Shown one piece after another: positions 49,201-62,290 of a stretch of 64,000 nt of DNA. The position numbers and the translations under genes are program-made. The notes below the pieces were generated by a model. That model did not search any database, was not told where the DNA came from, and worked only from the letters and a program-made list of their open reading frames with translations. Position 1 is the stretch's first letter. Each line of letters begins with the position of its first letter. This DNA comes from Numida meleagris (lineage: Eukaryota; Chordata; Aves; Galliformes; Numididae), in assembly GCF_002078875.1 (NCBI RefSeq), contig NC_034410.1, forward strand, positions 75,856,661 to 75,920,660. Reading direction: 5' to 3'.

Positions 49201-52200
49201 ATGGCCTCAGACTCTTCAGATAAATCCTCAACTTCTGCTTGAACAGCTTCTTGCTATGAGTTTCTTGAATCGAGTACATATTTTCATTATATTTATGCTA
49301 TACTGCTGTGTACCTGAAACAAGATTCCACCTCATTTTCCAGATCCTCAGCTGAAAACAACTGTTCTGGTGTTACCTTGACTACCAATTCACATTAAAGG
49401 ATGTGGGTCTACACTGAACTTACAGGAAGTTTAATTCATAAATAAAATTCATAGGTTTTAAGCAGCGGGCTGCGATTATGTCAAAATCCTTACGATAAGA
49501 CTCTTCAACCTTTGTGATTGTGGTGTGTCTTTTAATTTTCCTCTTTACTTCTGGTAAATTAAAATATCAGCTCCATGTGATGCTTTGAGGTCTTCCTGGA
49601 TAGTCAGAGGGTTCTGTATGCAATATTCAAGGCAGCCTTTTCAACTGAGAAATAGTTCCTTTCCTGGGGCATAGCAATGAGTTGGGACAAACCATACTAT
49701 TAAAAACTAACAGATGTCTGTTAATTAATATGCTTTTCTGCTCTTCGGGAAGGTGTGACAAGGAAGGGAAAACAGCCTTTCAGCCATTTTCACTCTGATT
49801 GAGGAATGTTCCATCTTGATTTCAGAGGATCTGTGCAACTGGATATAGTTGTTGCATAGATACTCATGGACAGGATTTTAAAGGTTTTTGAAGAACCAGC
49901 TCAGAGAGAGGTTGACCTGATGGCTGAAATCAGTGTAGGGTCTCAGTTGTGTTTGCACAAGCCTGTCAGTTCTTGGTCCACCCAGGACTAAAGTCTTGGG
50001 TATGCATACAGGCAGAGCCCTAGTATCTGGCCGCACCACAATTACGGTTCCTCATTGTTTCACAGTTATATTGTGAGCTCCATTAATCTGGACATAATGT
50101 ACATCCTACGTTAGCACTGTAGAGAAGGAGGATAAGACAGGTGCAGAGCAAGACATTGAAAATACATAGACACACTAAAATCATCATTTTGTCTGTGACT
50201 AGCACTTCTTTTTCATTCCTAGTGAATGAAGGCATTAGTTGCAGTGAAATGAAGCTCATTCCTAAAATTCCTCATTCCCTAAAATGTTTTCAGTTCCCTC
50301 CTTTGAGGTTTTCTTCTTTGGATTCCAGTTAATAATCTTGCCTTGCTCTGATCTTTTTTCAGATGGGGCCCCAGGAGAAAAATCTGTCATGGGGCCAGTC
50401 TCAAAGGGGACCAATACCTAGCCATTAGGAAGGCTGCTTTTATCCTTATCACAGCTGTGGATAACATAAGCACTTAAGCTTAAAGCTCATCTTTAAAGGT
50501 GGCCAGCCTGGGGAAACTTGTCTGCAAAAGGTTCCTAACTGTGGAACATGCCTCCGAGGTGTTCTAGGAAATTGAATTGACCTCAAATAATAGATAGATT
50601 ACAATGGATTAACAACAGAAATTAAAGAGAATTTCAAATCTGTATATTTCTAACAGACTCTTTCATCTTGGAATTTCTAGGAGGACATCTTAATTTTCAT
50701 CTTCATTATAGTTGAATGCTTCACTTGTAAGAAATGCCAAAAAAGGGAATAGGGATGAATAATACTAAATATATAATTGTCTTTGTTAGGTGATAAGAAA
50801 GAAAGTGACAGAATTTTTGTGGATTTTCCTTTTGGTATATGTCTCCACAGCAACTGATTTCTTTTTAAGGAAACTCATGTGGTTAAGAGTCTGGAAGGAC
50901 AGGTACTGCCTGGCATCAATTCATTCATGACACTGGAGGCTGCATAGGCTCCAAACCCTGCATGTGGACATAGGGTTTACAGAATAGCCAGATGTGTTGA
51001 ATCCTGGAATGCGTGCTGGGTTTCTGAAGTAGGAAGTTTTCTGAATTTAAGGTGAGAAATGCACTGCACTCTCTGTCTTCTTGCAAAGGTGTTAAGCATT
51101 TCACTAGCTAAACCATTACTTCTGGTCATTTCATGGATGATAAAAATAGCCCTGCCTTTAAACCTGCATTTAAACCTGTATCTATTTACATCTTTATTCT
51201 CCTCCCTCTCACTCTCCACCCCCCTTCATTGCCCTTCCCTCCCCCCCCAAAAAAAAAGAAAAAAAAGAGATGTTAAGAATAGCAATATTCCCTCTAGACT
51301 TTATACAAGACAAAATCATCATGCATTGATTTTTATACATTAAGGAAAGCATTCTTAGTTTAACTAAAAGATGGAAGAACCATGAGAGTAAATCAGCAAA
51401 GAACAAATAGCACCTGTTGTGACTAATATTTTGGTAAAAAGAAAAGTAGTGCTTGTTATTCTTCCAGTCATCAGTTACAAACTGAAATGGTATTTTGCTG
51501 TTTCTCTTACATGAATAAAGTGATTATGTAGTTTCTGAAAATATCCCTAGAGTTATGGTCTGCTCCTCTTTTTCTGAAGAAAAATAGGAAATTATATAAG
51601 GTAAGGTACGATTCCAAAGAAAATCTCCAACAAGAAAACATTATAGCAAAAACAAGCAAGAATCAGTGGAAGTATTAATACTATGATCTCTTCTGGGATT
51701 GTAGCCTGGATCGACCTAAGATGGTACAGAAGAAGTGACAGTATAGCTCACAGGTGAATATTACGTTACCTTTTGGCACAATGGTCTGCCCATAAAATGG
51801 GCCTCCGTGAGTGAAACTTTGAGAAACTGAGAAGGTACTGGTATAACAGTGTCAGAGAAATGATTAATTTATGACACAAATGTTACTGAAAATAATGAAA
51901 ATAGTGTACTGGAAAGCTACAGAAGTAGCAGTCATATGGAAGTGATGCTTTAAAGCCCAGAAAATGGCTTCCAATATTTCAATGGCTGCACATTGTTATC
52001 AACTCTCTACTGTTAGTACAGGATTCTTAATTTTGGTTCTATGACACCAATGTTTTATTATATGTAAGTTATCTTTCTGCCTGCTTTATACCTGCTGACT
52101 TCCTTAGTACAAGGCACCTTTTGAGTGCCGCTTGTCAATATGAAACACTCATTCAGAAGGCAAAGTATGCTTGAATTATATAGTAAAATACTACAGAAAG

Positions 52201-54039
52201 CATATAGTATCTTTGAAAGTCTTATGGTTTCTTTTTCACTTGTTCTGATTATTTATCTTTCCACCATTATTCATTTGAGTAGAAAAGCTGATTATGCATT
52301 CCTTTTAATGGTCATTTGAAAGCAGGATGTGTATGTAGCGCAATATTTCATCTTGTGCAGTTTATCTGTTTCTCTTAATGCTCTCAGACATGTTTCTGAC
52401 TAGACAAAATAATCTGATCCAGGATCACATATCATTATTATTGTTATTGAACATTAGGTTCAATAATATTTGAATAGTAGAATGTAATATCCCACTGAAT
52501 AGTTTTCAAGATATGTCACACTTGACCAATTCTGAAGGCTTTAGATGTGTCAGCAATTTAGTTTTTTTTTTTAACATGATTTTTCCTTTCTACCTGTTTA
52601 GCTCAGTAGCAAGACAGAAGACAGTGGATTAGTTATTTTTTGAAGTCGCCTACAATGCCTAGAAAGAAATGCTGTTCTTATTCACACCTCTGACAGAGAG
52701 ATGTGCAACCTAAATTTAATCTCTTAGTTAGAAGCATCCACAGAGTGATGATTTGCTACTAAGACACACCTTCCTGGTGCCATGCAAAGAGTAGCACCCA
52801 GCTTTTCCTAATTATCAGCTTTTCTGGAGCACGTCAGCTATTGAAAGAAGATGCAGAACTAGCTGTAGGTGTTCTAATTAAATAAATTGATTATTTTTAA
52901 AGGAAAACTATTGCTAAAACAGATTTAAAACAGATTTTGGGAGTCAGCTAACTTTCCTTTAAAACTTCATAACTTCTATTGACTAGGTAAAACCATGAAA
53001 ATAAACCTGTGCATCTGTATTTGAGGCAGGCCCTTCACCTGACTTTTTTTTTCTTCTCAAACTCATGGCAGCTATGTGGGACTCCATATTATATTTTTTA
53101 CCACTGAAGATAATAAAGAATGGCTATTAATTCCATTGCACTTTCTCAGGTTTTACATAGTTTAGCAAACTTTGGACCTGGAGGTCTTTTTTTTATTTTG
53201 GACTTCTCAAGTCAAAACGTCAACTGAATAGATAAGCGTAACTCTTCATCCTGAAGTATGTGATTCTTCATGAAAAGGCAGTCTTTGCTTTTATCCATAG
53301 CTATGAAAGAGCTGGCATTTTGAAAGAAAAAAAGATTAATGACTGACTTTGTGCACCAATTGCATTGCAATATTGAGATAGAGAGTTTTAATCAATTAAG
53401 TTTGGACTGTGTTTAAGTTTTTTTTTTTTGTTTTTTTTTCCATACCATTCAGTGCCAAGGCATTTCTTTTCTACTCACATGGTACATGACATTAGTTACT
53501 AGCCTACTTTTGCAACTATAGTCATAATATTTCATTTTGATCAATGTCACATTTTAAATTCTGTTCAGTTCAGCATGATTTCTTCCTTCTGTTTTGGCTT
53601 CCCTCTTTCCTTCTTTTCTGCCCTTACTACATACAAAGGATACCAGTGTGCTGCCCCATATCACATATATCCAAACCTTAAGGCAGCTGAAGAGTCATTC
53701 ATTATCCATACATAAAGCAGTAGTAAACCATGACAGATTTGTATTGTTATCTTGAATTTTAATTGCAAAAATAGGATGTCATACTGAATCAGAAAATCGC
53801 TATTCTGATCCCTCTTCCATCCCACACCTGCACCCCAATTCAGACCATGCTGCCAAATAGCTGCTGTAAAAAAAAAAAAAAAACCTAGATGTGGCTATTC
53901 AACAGAAATAATATGTTTCATTATTACCTTTCCATCCTGTACTCCATTTAATCACATGTGACAATTGTCCTTTATGTCCTGCAGTTTTTTCCATTTTGCA
54001 TGCAGATTAAGTCCTTCATCTGAAACCGAGTAACCCCAT
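43263..54039. other. Intron stretch, 10.8 kb, no recognised transposon
   Basis: The longest stretch without a recognised mobile element. It is AT-rich single-copy sequence with only short homopolymer runs (for example 51241-51268 and 53421-53440). Frames such as 44501-44779 and 46170-46463 have no recognised domain. The low repeat content fits a constrained intron but could equally reflect repeats too old to see. Confidence 0.55.
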
Positions 54040-54360
54040 GTGACAGAACAGGCTGGGGCTGCCTGGATAGAAAGTAGCTCCAAGGACCTGCTGGACAGCA
54101 AGTGGAACATGAGCCAGCAGTGTCAGAATGAAAGGCAATGGACAAAAATTGCAACGTGGTCAATACCATTTAGAGGCTAGGAATTTTATTTTCACCACAG
54201 GATTGCTCAAATTTGGGAAGAGGTGCGCAGTTTACATGTGGATTCTCTGTCCCTGGAGATCAAGAATCTTCACACAAGCACAGCCCTGAGCAACCTGATC
54301 TGATTGGTCCTGCTTTGGGTGGAGGACAGGGCTAAAAGACCTCCAAGGGTCTTCAACCTT
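54040..54360 (+). mobile_element. Old CR1 LINE fragment with internal gap
   Basis: In + orientation the fragment has a CTGGACAGCAAGTGGAACATG then AGCCAGCAGTGTCA block at about 54090-54125. After divergent sequence comes the CR1 3' part: TCCCTGGAGATCAAGAA near 54251 and GACCTCCAAGGGTCTTCAACC near 54339. The order is correct but several hundred bases expected between the blocks are missing. Strongly diverged. Confidence 0.75.
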
Positions 54361-55870
54361 TTTTTTTTCTAGTTTCATGATAAAAAGGTTGAGTCCATAT
54401 AAGGTAACAGTAAATTGCTAATGAAGCACCTTCATTTTGTTATTCAAATTGAAATTACAAGTATATTCTTTTCTTTTCAGTAAATTATTTCAAATGACAA
54501 CAGATGAATCTTGTCAGAAGAGTTAGAAACAACATCTGTGCAGTACTGAGCAAACCGATTTTTACAATTCCTGTTTAATGGGGTACTGTATTGTTCATAT
54601 ATCCTAGTATATTATATATCTATCCATAAATTTGGATACATATATATTCACAAGAAGGTATATATGTATTAAACACTTGTATATTCTCTTGAGTAAAAAA
54701 GCCTGAATCCTAGAAGACATTTTCCCTCCAGGACTCATATGCTTTTAGGCTTAGAATTTAACAGCATCGTAAATGTTCTCTGAGACAATTCCCTTCTGTA
54801 TACTCCAAATGTGTTCTTTTTCAAGAAGAATTACCCCGAAGGCAAGGAGAGAGGAGAAAAAAACACCACTGTCTTTATAAATGTTTACCATACAGCCAGA
54901 AGGGGAACACAAGCTTCATCTGCAGGGGTAGCCCCATTTACTGAAATTTTAGAATAATAAGCTTATTCTGTAGTGTGGGCATTGCTGAACGTGGTCATAT
55001 CATGGCATTTATTTCTACATCCGTTTTTTTTTATTTTTTAAATATGTAACAAGCACAGTACATGTTTATTATGCACAAGTACAACCAAGAGATGGCAGCA
55101 CTGCTTTTAATATTCTGTGTGCACTATCTGCACTAAGTGATACATCTGTCAATAATGCTATCGAACCTTTCCCTTCATACATGTTATGCACTTCCATTCT
55201 TCAGTGAATAGCTTCTTAATGGAAGACCTATTAAAATTAGCAGCCTGCTACTAATGGAAATTGTCTTTTACCACTGGAAATTTACATAATGCTGTTTCAT
55301 CTCTGCAACAGAGAAAACTGATACACAGGAACTCCAGCAAACATTTAAATGCCATGTGGCTACTTTGATGGCTGTGACTGAGCAATATTCATGACATCAT
55401 TTGCTGTGCTTCCCTGCAATTATTTCACTACTTCATTTTTACTCTAGAGAACCTTTTTTTCTCACCAGGCAGGGTTTTCTAGAATATAAGACACTGAACT
55501 GTCTCTGTCCAGTATTTTCTTTGCTGGTGAATGTCTTCTACTTCTCAGAAGTGAAAAGTGATCAGTTTAATCCAAAGCAAGCTGGTGAGTGAACATAGCT
55601 GCTAGAGAATTACTGACATTCTCAAGAGATTGTTGATGTTAATAGTATTCATCCATAGGCTGTATAGACTCACTCTTCCTGAAACAGTAACGGGAATGTC
55701 ATATCACTGTGCACACACAAATACTCCAAAATTTTTAGTTAGCAAAAGTTGTTTTGATACAGTATTTTTAAGCTATGTTATTTTAGTAAGTAGCAGGCAT
55801 TTGAAAAGGATTGCAGTAAAAATTAGGTAATTGCAACTACAAATGAAGCATTTGAATATTAAATGAAATA
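54361..55870. other. Intron stretch; AT-rich patch and possible CTCF site
   Basis: Contains an AT-rich patch with TATATA words at 54595-54670 and a possible CTCF motif at 55085. Nothing else is recognised. Confidence 0.55.
55085..55099 (+). promoter_or_regulatory. Possible CTCF-binding motif
   Basis: CCAAGAGATGGCAGC matches most of the CTCF core (CCA..AGRKGGCRSY), with two off-consensus positions. It points the same way as the candidate at 11185. Weak on its own. Confidence 0.35.
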
Positions 55871-55947
55871 GACTCATAGAATATTCTGAGTTAGAAGGGA
55901 CCTGTGTGGATCGTTGAGTCCAACTCTTTGCTCCATAGGGGATCGCC
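55871..55947 (-). mobile_element. CR1 3'-end remnant
   Basis: CATAGAATATTCTGAGTTAG then AAGGGACCTGTGTGGATCGT and GAGTCCAACTC is the CR1 3' end on the minus strand. About 77 bases remain. Confidence 0.85.
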
Positions 55948-58522
55948 TAAAAAGCAAAGCGTATGTCTGATAGCGTGAAATTTTATATTCTGCATGTAAG
56001 TGTGAACACTTTGTATTTCACATTTTAAAAAGTCAATAACAAATACATAGTTGCAATTTCAGAATTTAGCATTAGAGACTTGGTCCTCTTGAAAAAGAAG
56101 ATAGTTTTGTTTGAGCCTCCTGGAACTGACATCTGTGTCTGATAACTGACTTTCAGATCAACACTTACTGTCATTTTGCAAAAAAAGTAAACAAGTATAC
56201 AACTTGACCTTTCAGTTTTAGAGGTTATGGTTGATTTTAGTAGCAACTTCACTCTTGCCAAGATTGACTACATAAAACTAATTCTGACTGACATTGTGAG
56301 AACTATGTATCTGTGTATAGCTAACCAGTCAGAAAAAGATGTGAGTAGTTCATGAGCCTGAGCTTTGTTTCTTGGCCTTCTTTGGCAATATATCATGCCT
56401 AATCCCTGCTAAGAAAAGGGTATTGCTAGGAGAAAATATATCCCTTTCTGAAATTACTCCTGTTTCAGTACTTGCCTAGTCATACAGCAATGCTGCTGAG
56501 TGTAATAAATTATCATTATTTTAAAATGAACACTTGGATTTTCTCTAATGTTGAAAATATGTAATCCAAATGATTAGTCATATTCAAAATCAAGACTGAG
56601 GGGAGCAGGGGCAGGGGCTAGTGGCCTGATGCTGGACCCTGAAGCCTGGGTGCTGGACCTTGCATCTTGGGCCTGAGTCTGGGCCTGGGCAGGGGCAGGC
56701 AGGGCTGTCAGTGCCCTTGTAGTCTTTGTGTGTCTGAACAGTTCATACATTGACTAGCTATGGTAACTAGATGTTAGGAATATCTGGTTGAAATAAAAAA
56801 CAGTATAGGTGCAAGTAGATATTGCAAGCATTCCGATAAAACATTTGTACACCTTGAATGAAGCAGAAAATGAAGTAAAAACCTTTGTTTATGCAACCCA
56901 TATAGAGAAGTGCCAACACTAAAGAAGGGTCGTTGTGGTATGTGTGGAGAGTCAAGTGGAGCACAGTCACATAGATAACAACAGGGAGGCCAACTAAAAT
57001 TAGCAAGTCTTGTTTCTTACTTGATGTCTACCTGAGTTGAATGCATTAAAAAAATACGCCAACGTTGCAGAAAACTGCAGTTGCACTTGATGCCATCTTT
57101 TGCTTCAGTTTTCTCTTGATGTTTCCCTTCCTTTTTGTGCAGGGCAGGGTGCTGGTCATTAATGAAGAGCCTCAGAAGAATTTTAACCTTTTTAAGAACT
57201 TTAAAGTCTAACAGGCTTTCACCAGTGAAGACTGCGGGGGGAACATTGAAAGTACGGACAGGTGTTTACCTGAGTGATAGTTCACAGGCCTGTCTATGGA
57301 CTTGGCTATCTTTGCATTTGAAATGTATTCAGACCAAACAGTAACAAGAGCTTTGTGACAGTACTGGATTTTAAACTCACCATGATGCCTAAAAGCATTT
57401 CAGAGCTTCACTAACTTGAAAATGGCATCTCTGTTTCTCAATAACCTTCAGAGTTCAAAGGTTCCACTATGAGTAATACGGATCTTGGTAAAAACCAAAG
57501 CAGAGAAAATTATAACAGTTAAGGCCTCAGTCATTATTTTAAGACATTATGTATTCATAATATGTTTATCCATTGTTGCTAACTGAGCAGAAAATGCAGC
57601 TACTTTAAATAAATAAAGATGTATTTAATCAACTTAATTGGCAAATGACTTGAAACAAAGACCTAAAAGCATAAAATTGATCAAATAAAGATCAGTGAAA
57701 GGTACAGCAAAATTGTTTGTGTTCTCTGGTGGAAGAATAAGCAGTGAAACAAAATCCTGAATAATCTTTAATGGGACTTGAAGTATATCCAGCAAGCCAA
57801 TAAAGTCCTAAACAGCAGAGGCATGCAGTCATGCAGTAAAGGAATTTAAATAGCATTTCAAAAAGTATTCCAAGTGTAACAGTAAAAGGTAACTTTAATT
57901 TAGATTTGGATTAATAAAACATTCTTTTAACAGAAAATCTGCAAACTTAATTGCAAATGTAGAAAAAGGAAATTCTATTTAGTAAATGCACATTATGTAT
58001 ATATGATATTTCTAAGTTTATTAAACTTCTTAGGCTCATTTTAGGAAATAGGATTTGATTCTAATATCCAAGTTTCCCCTCAAAATTTATAAAACTCTGC
58101 AGAATTATATTTGAGCAAAGTAGCTATCTTTTGCATTTTGCTCTGATATGAGATGACGGAATGTCAAATCGAGCATATGAAAGCAATTAACTAAAATGAG
58201 ATTTAAAGTGAAAACTCTCTGGCCTAAAACAAGTTATTGTGATTTTCCTAAATACTCAGAGCAGTTTGCAAATAAATACAAAATATCAGCAAAATTAGAA
58301 AAAGACCACTTTCTTTGCTTATGCAAAAAATAAATTTAGTACAGTAAAAAATGTTGTTTATAGCAGCAGTCTAACAATCTTACAGAAAACAGGTGACAAT
58401 ACATATTTTAAAGAACTTCTTTCTTCCAAATAAAGAAGCAGTAGGTTCAAGAGGTGTCAGTAAGTGTTGCTTCAGATGGCAAGATCTTTAAAGAAACCTC
58501 TGATGAGAAAGAATAGATCTTA
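55948..58522. other. Intron stretch with one GC-rich patch
   Basis: AT-rich sequence except for 56595-56720, a GC-rich patch with imperfectly repeated GCTGGACC, CCTGGG and GGGGCAGG words. No gene is recognised. Confidence 0.5.
56595..56720 (+). repeat. GC-rich minisatellite-like patch
   Basis: Words such as GGGGCAGGGGC, GCTGGACC(T/C)TG and GGGCCTG recur irregularly over about 125 bases. Too short and irregular to define a repeat unit. Confidence 0.4.
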
Positions 58523-58622
58523 GTTTAGTGAGAACTATTGGAGATAGGTGGACGGTTGGACTGGATGATCTTGTAGGTCTTTTCCAACCTTGGTGATTCT
58601 ATGATTCTGTGATTCTGTGATT
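58523..58622 (+). mobile_element. CR1 3'-end remnant
   Basis: The CR1 3' end in + orientation: GGTGGACGGTTGGACTGG, GATCTTGTAGGTCTTTTCC, then ATTCTATG/ATTCTGTG tandem 8-mers. It is close to the 3' end of the 61.0-kb copy, so it is a relatively young subfamily, severely 5'-truncated. Confidence 0.93.
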
Positions 58623-60987
58623 AGTATAGTGACTGAAAACTTAGAACAGGTTGGATCACTAGTGATTCCTGCTGCATTGATTGCCTCTGTAATGCTATTA
58701 ATGTCTGGGAGTGTATTATCTGACCACAGAGAATTTCTTGCAAAGGGCACCTATGTGCAGGAGACTGAAGGAGAGTTGTGAAACTTCATCAGCATCCCAC
58801 TGTGTGAACTTCCCAAGTAGGATAGCATGGAATTTTTTATGTCTGGAGCTCACAACTCAATAGCAGGCTGCACAATTTAATCAAGCAGTAGAATTTAGGT
58901 TAAGGTAAGCTGACTGAAAACATTGATTATTGATAGCTGTATGTTTCATTTCGTACACACTTGAATATAATGTTAGAATATAGGATGCGTATTATAGTGT
59001 AGGAGATGACAAAGGGACTGAAAGCAACTAATACAGGAGGGCTAGACACTTCACTATTTAATATCCTTGGCATTAAGAAAAAAATCAAAGACTTTGGCTT
59101 GCAGACAGCCTTTCCAAATTTGTACAATCTTGATGAAATAGAAATCAAGATAAGGTGTACTTCTCAATTGAAAGACATGAACAAGTCCATTTTTTAAAAT
59201 TGAGAATGAAGGTCTATCTTCCTAAGAAGTATGTTTTCATCAAAGCAAACATAATAGTACTTCACAAACCTTTTGTGTACAAGTAAAATAAATTGAATTC
59301 TAAATTAATGACCCTTTCTCGGTGGTCTGAATCATAGCATGACGTATATGCACAAGAAAAAACACTCTATCAAATACTAGGCCACAACAGATCTGTGCTG
59401 TTTGGTTTCCATCTTAGAAAGCATATTTACCCAGATTATGTGTACTGCATACAAAAAGTAGTTTCACAGCAGGGAGCAAAAAACCTCCTTCAGGCTTTTC
59501 CGTGTCAGTAACAATAACCTCAGGGCTGCAGTTGTCTAAGTGGCTACATTTATAATTTGTTATTTAGATTCTCTGGCTTTCTGTAGCTGGCTTAGCAGGT
59601 GACCTCAGATTTAAATTCTCTGGAGCAGAGACCATACACTTCTATGTGCACGAACAGTGGGGATTTGATCTTGGCTGGAGCTGCAGGGTATGACTGCGAT
59701 GTAAATGTCAAATATAATAGAGTAAGCTCAGGCAATTTCTCTCAGAAATAAAACTTCCTGCTTTCAAATGTCACTAGGCTAAAGAAACTTAAGCATAAAC
59801 AGATACTCAGATCAGTGGAAAATACATTTATTCAAAACGTAATGTAAGTATGAGTTATTTAATTGTATGGCATATTAAATATTAATCCAGTTGTACTGTA
59901 TCTTCAATCTAGTAGGAGTATGCCACTTCAGAGGAAAAAGTTTGATGAGTGCATATGAAATTACCATACTTTCCTTTTGTCTCTCGAGCAATTTTTGACC
60001 AAGCATATTTTGAAACATAATAGTTTAATATATATATGCATATATATATTCATATTAACTAATAACATCTCTGAACACAAACGTATGTGTTAAATCAACT
60101 ATACTGTACATTCTTTTTAGAGACATCAAGTTCTCAAATGTCTTCTGAATTGTCAGCATGATTTCTGATTCATTCTCTCTCTGTGAGATGAGAAAAAAAT
60201 TATGTCACCTTTATGAGGAACAATAAAAAGTTGGATGGATTTCATCAGTTCCTTGAACTCTTTAGAGCTACTTACATGGAATCTGTAATAGTTATGGTTC
60301 AATATAGCTGAAAACATAACTCTCAGTAGTCCAATCTCAATGAGTGAATTGAAAGAACTCCGTATGTAGGATCTTGCTCACTTTTCTTCCTAGCAGCTTT
60401 TTACTCCTGAAGTATACCTTTCTTTTTTAGGCAATTTAATTTCTTGCTGTAGTTAGAAGCAGTTGCCATCGTCTCTTCTGCAGCTCTAGGGATTGCTTAC
60501 AGAATAAAGTTGAGAATTTAAATGTGAATTATATTGGGGTTTTGAAAAGAAAAATACATATTATATACAGAAGATAAGTACTTGAGTTGACACAAGTGAA
60601 TCATTTTTGTTTTCTGGAATAATTTTACGGTCACTCTTTTCATATGGTGTCCCTTAAATGATTCATGCTTGAAATTAATAGCAAATAATTACATAAAAAT
60701 TAGATACTGTGAATTTTGAATCACAGATACTAAATCCATTTGTCTCATTTAAATAGCTGCCATGATTAAGAGGAAAGAATTGAGAGAAAAATGTGGGAAG
60801 TCACAAGGTCTTATGGAATACAATCAGGAAGAAAAAAACTGTGCTATGATTTTATCATCTTTTGGGAGAGTATTGCATATTTTGAAAAGTTCTGTCATTG
60901 ACTTCAGTGAAAGAAAGTTCAGGATGCTGGTACCGAATGGATGCACACTGGATTCAGGGGCTAACATTTTACATCATGAAAGATATT
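58623..60987. other. Intron stretch with no recognised element
   Basis: AT-rich single-copy sequence, with a TATATA patch at 60026-60052. Nothing else is recognised. Confidence 0.6.
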
Positions 60988-61658
60988 GGTCAACACTCGG
61001 CTGAGCACGAGCCAGCAGTGTGCCCAGGTGGCCAAGAAGGCCAGTGGCATCCTGGCTTGTATCAGAAATAGTGTTGCCAGTAGGAGTAGGGAAGACATTG
61101 TCCCTCTGTACTCAGCCCTGGTGAGGCCGCACCTCGAGTACTGTGTCCAGTTTTGGGCCCCTCACTGCAAAAAAGACATTGAGGCCCTGGAGCGTGTTCA
61201 GAGGAGGGCGATGAAGCTGGTGAGGGGTCTGGAGCACAGGCCTTATGAGGAGTGGATGAGGGAGCTGGGATTGCTCAGTCTAGAGAACAGGAGACTCAGG
61301 GGAGACCTTATCGCTCTCTGTAAGTCCCTACTTGAAGGGAGGTTGTAGTGAGCTGGGGGTCGGCCTCTTCTTTCTAGTAACTAGTGACAGGACGAGGGGG
61401 AATGGCCTCAAGTTGCGCCAGGGGAGATTTAGGCTGGACATTAGGAAATTCTGCTTTTCTGAAAGAGTGGTCAGGCGCTGGAATGGGCTGCCCAGGGAGG
61501 TGGTTGAGTCACTGTCCCTGGAGATGTTCAAGAAACGTTTAGATGTTGTGTTGAGAGACATGGTTTAGTGGGGTTATTGGTGGTAGGTGGATGGTTGGAC
61601 TGGATGATCATGCAGGTCTTTTCCAACCTAGCTGATTCTCTGATTCTCTGATTCTATA
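60988..61658 (+). mobile_element. CR1 LINE 3' part with C-terminal reverse-transcriptase ORF
   Basis: A 5'-truncated CR1 in + orientation. The first frame (60986-61348) reads the C-terminal ORF2 segment, including [33 protein letters not shown] and [17 protein letters not shown]. It then stops, and a second frame at 61332-61568 covers the ORF2 end ([20 protein letters not shown]). The 3' end has GATTCTCT tandem 8-mers. Relatively little diverged but incomplete and inactive. Confidence 0.95.
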
Positions 61659-61661
61659 TAT

Positions 61662-62290
61662 TTAGGGCACTAAATGGAAAAAGTTGGTCTCCCCTCTGCT
61701 TATAAGCGTCCTTCAAATGCTGGGAGGCCTCAGTGTGGTCTCCCTGAAGCATCTTCTCCATGCTAACCAAGCCCAGCTCCCTGTGATCATCTTTGTCACC
61801 TTCATCTAGACCTGCTCCAGTAGCTCCACATCTTTCTTGTGATGGCAGCCCCAGTCCTCTGCTTCGGATGGGGCCTCACGAGGGCAGAGTAGAAGGGGTC
61901 AATCACCTCCCTCTCCCTGCTGGCCACCATCTTTTGATGCAGCCCAGGATAGTGTTGGCCTTCCGGAAAAGCAGCAAGAGCACACTGCTGGCTCATGTCC
62001 AGCTTTTCATCCACTGAAACACCCAAGTCCATCCCTGCAGGGCTGCTCTGAATGAGTTCATCTTCCTATTTGTACACATATCTGAGATAGCCCTGACCCA
62101 AGTACAGCACTTTGCGGTTGGCTTTTTGAACCTCATTAGGTTCACATGGGCCCACTTTTTGTGCCTGTCCAGGTCCCTCTGGATGGCTTCCCTTCCTTCT
62201 GTCACATCAACAGCACCACTCAGCTTGGTGTCATCAGTGAACTTGCTGGGTGCACTCGATTCTGCTATCAAAGTTAACAGGATGAAGCAT
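61662..62290 (-). mobile_element. Older CR1 LINE fragment, tail to tail with the preceding one
   Basis: The minus strand reads an older CR1 type. Blocks such as GTCCAGGTCCCTCTGGATGG near 62168 (+ strand) and CACTCAGCTTGGTGTCATCA near 62217, together with a minus-strand [17 protein letters not shown] reading, mark the RT active-site region, here FTDD rather than FADD. The 3' end is missing where it meets the + strand CR1. Confidence 0.9.

Noticed and set aside
54595..54670. TATATA-rich patch as a promoter or origin
   Set aside because: Plain AT-rich simple sequence with no associated start site or element; similar patches occur at 22600 and 60030.
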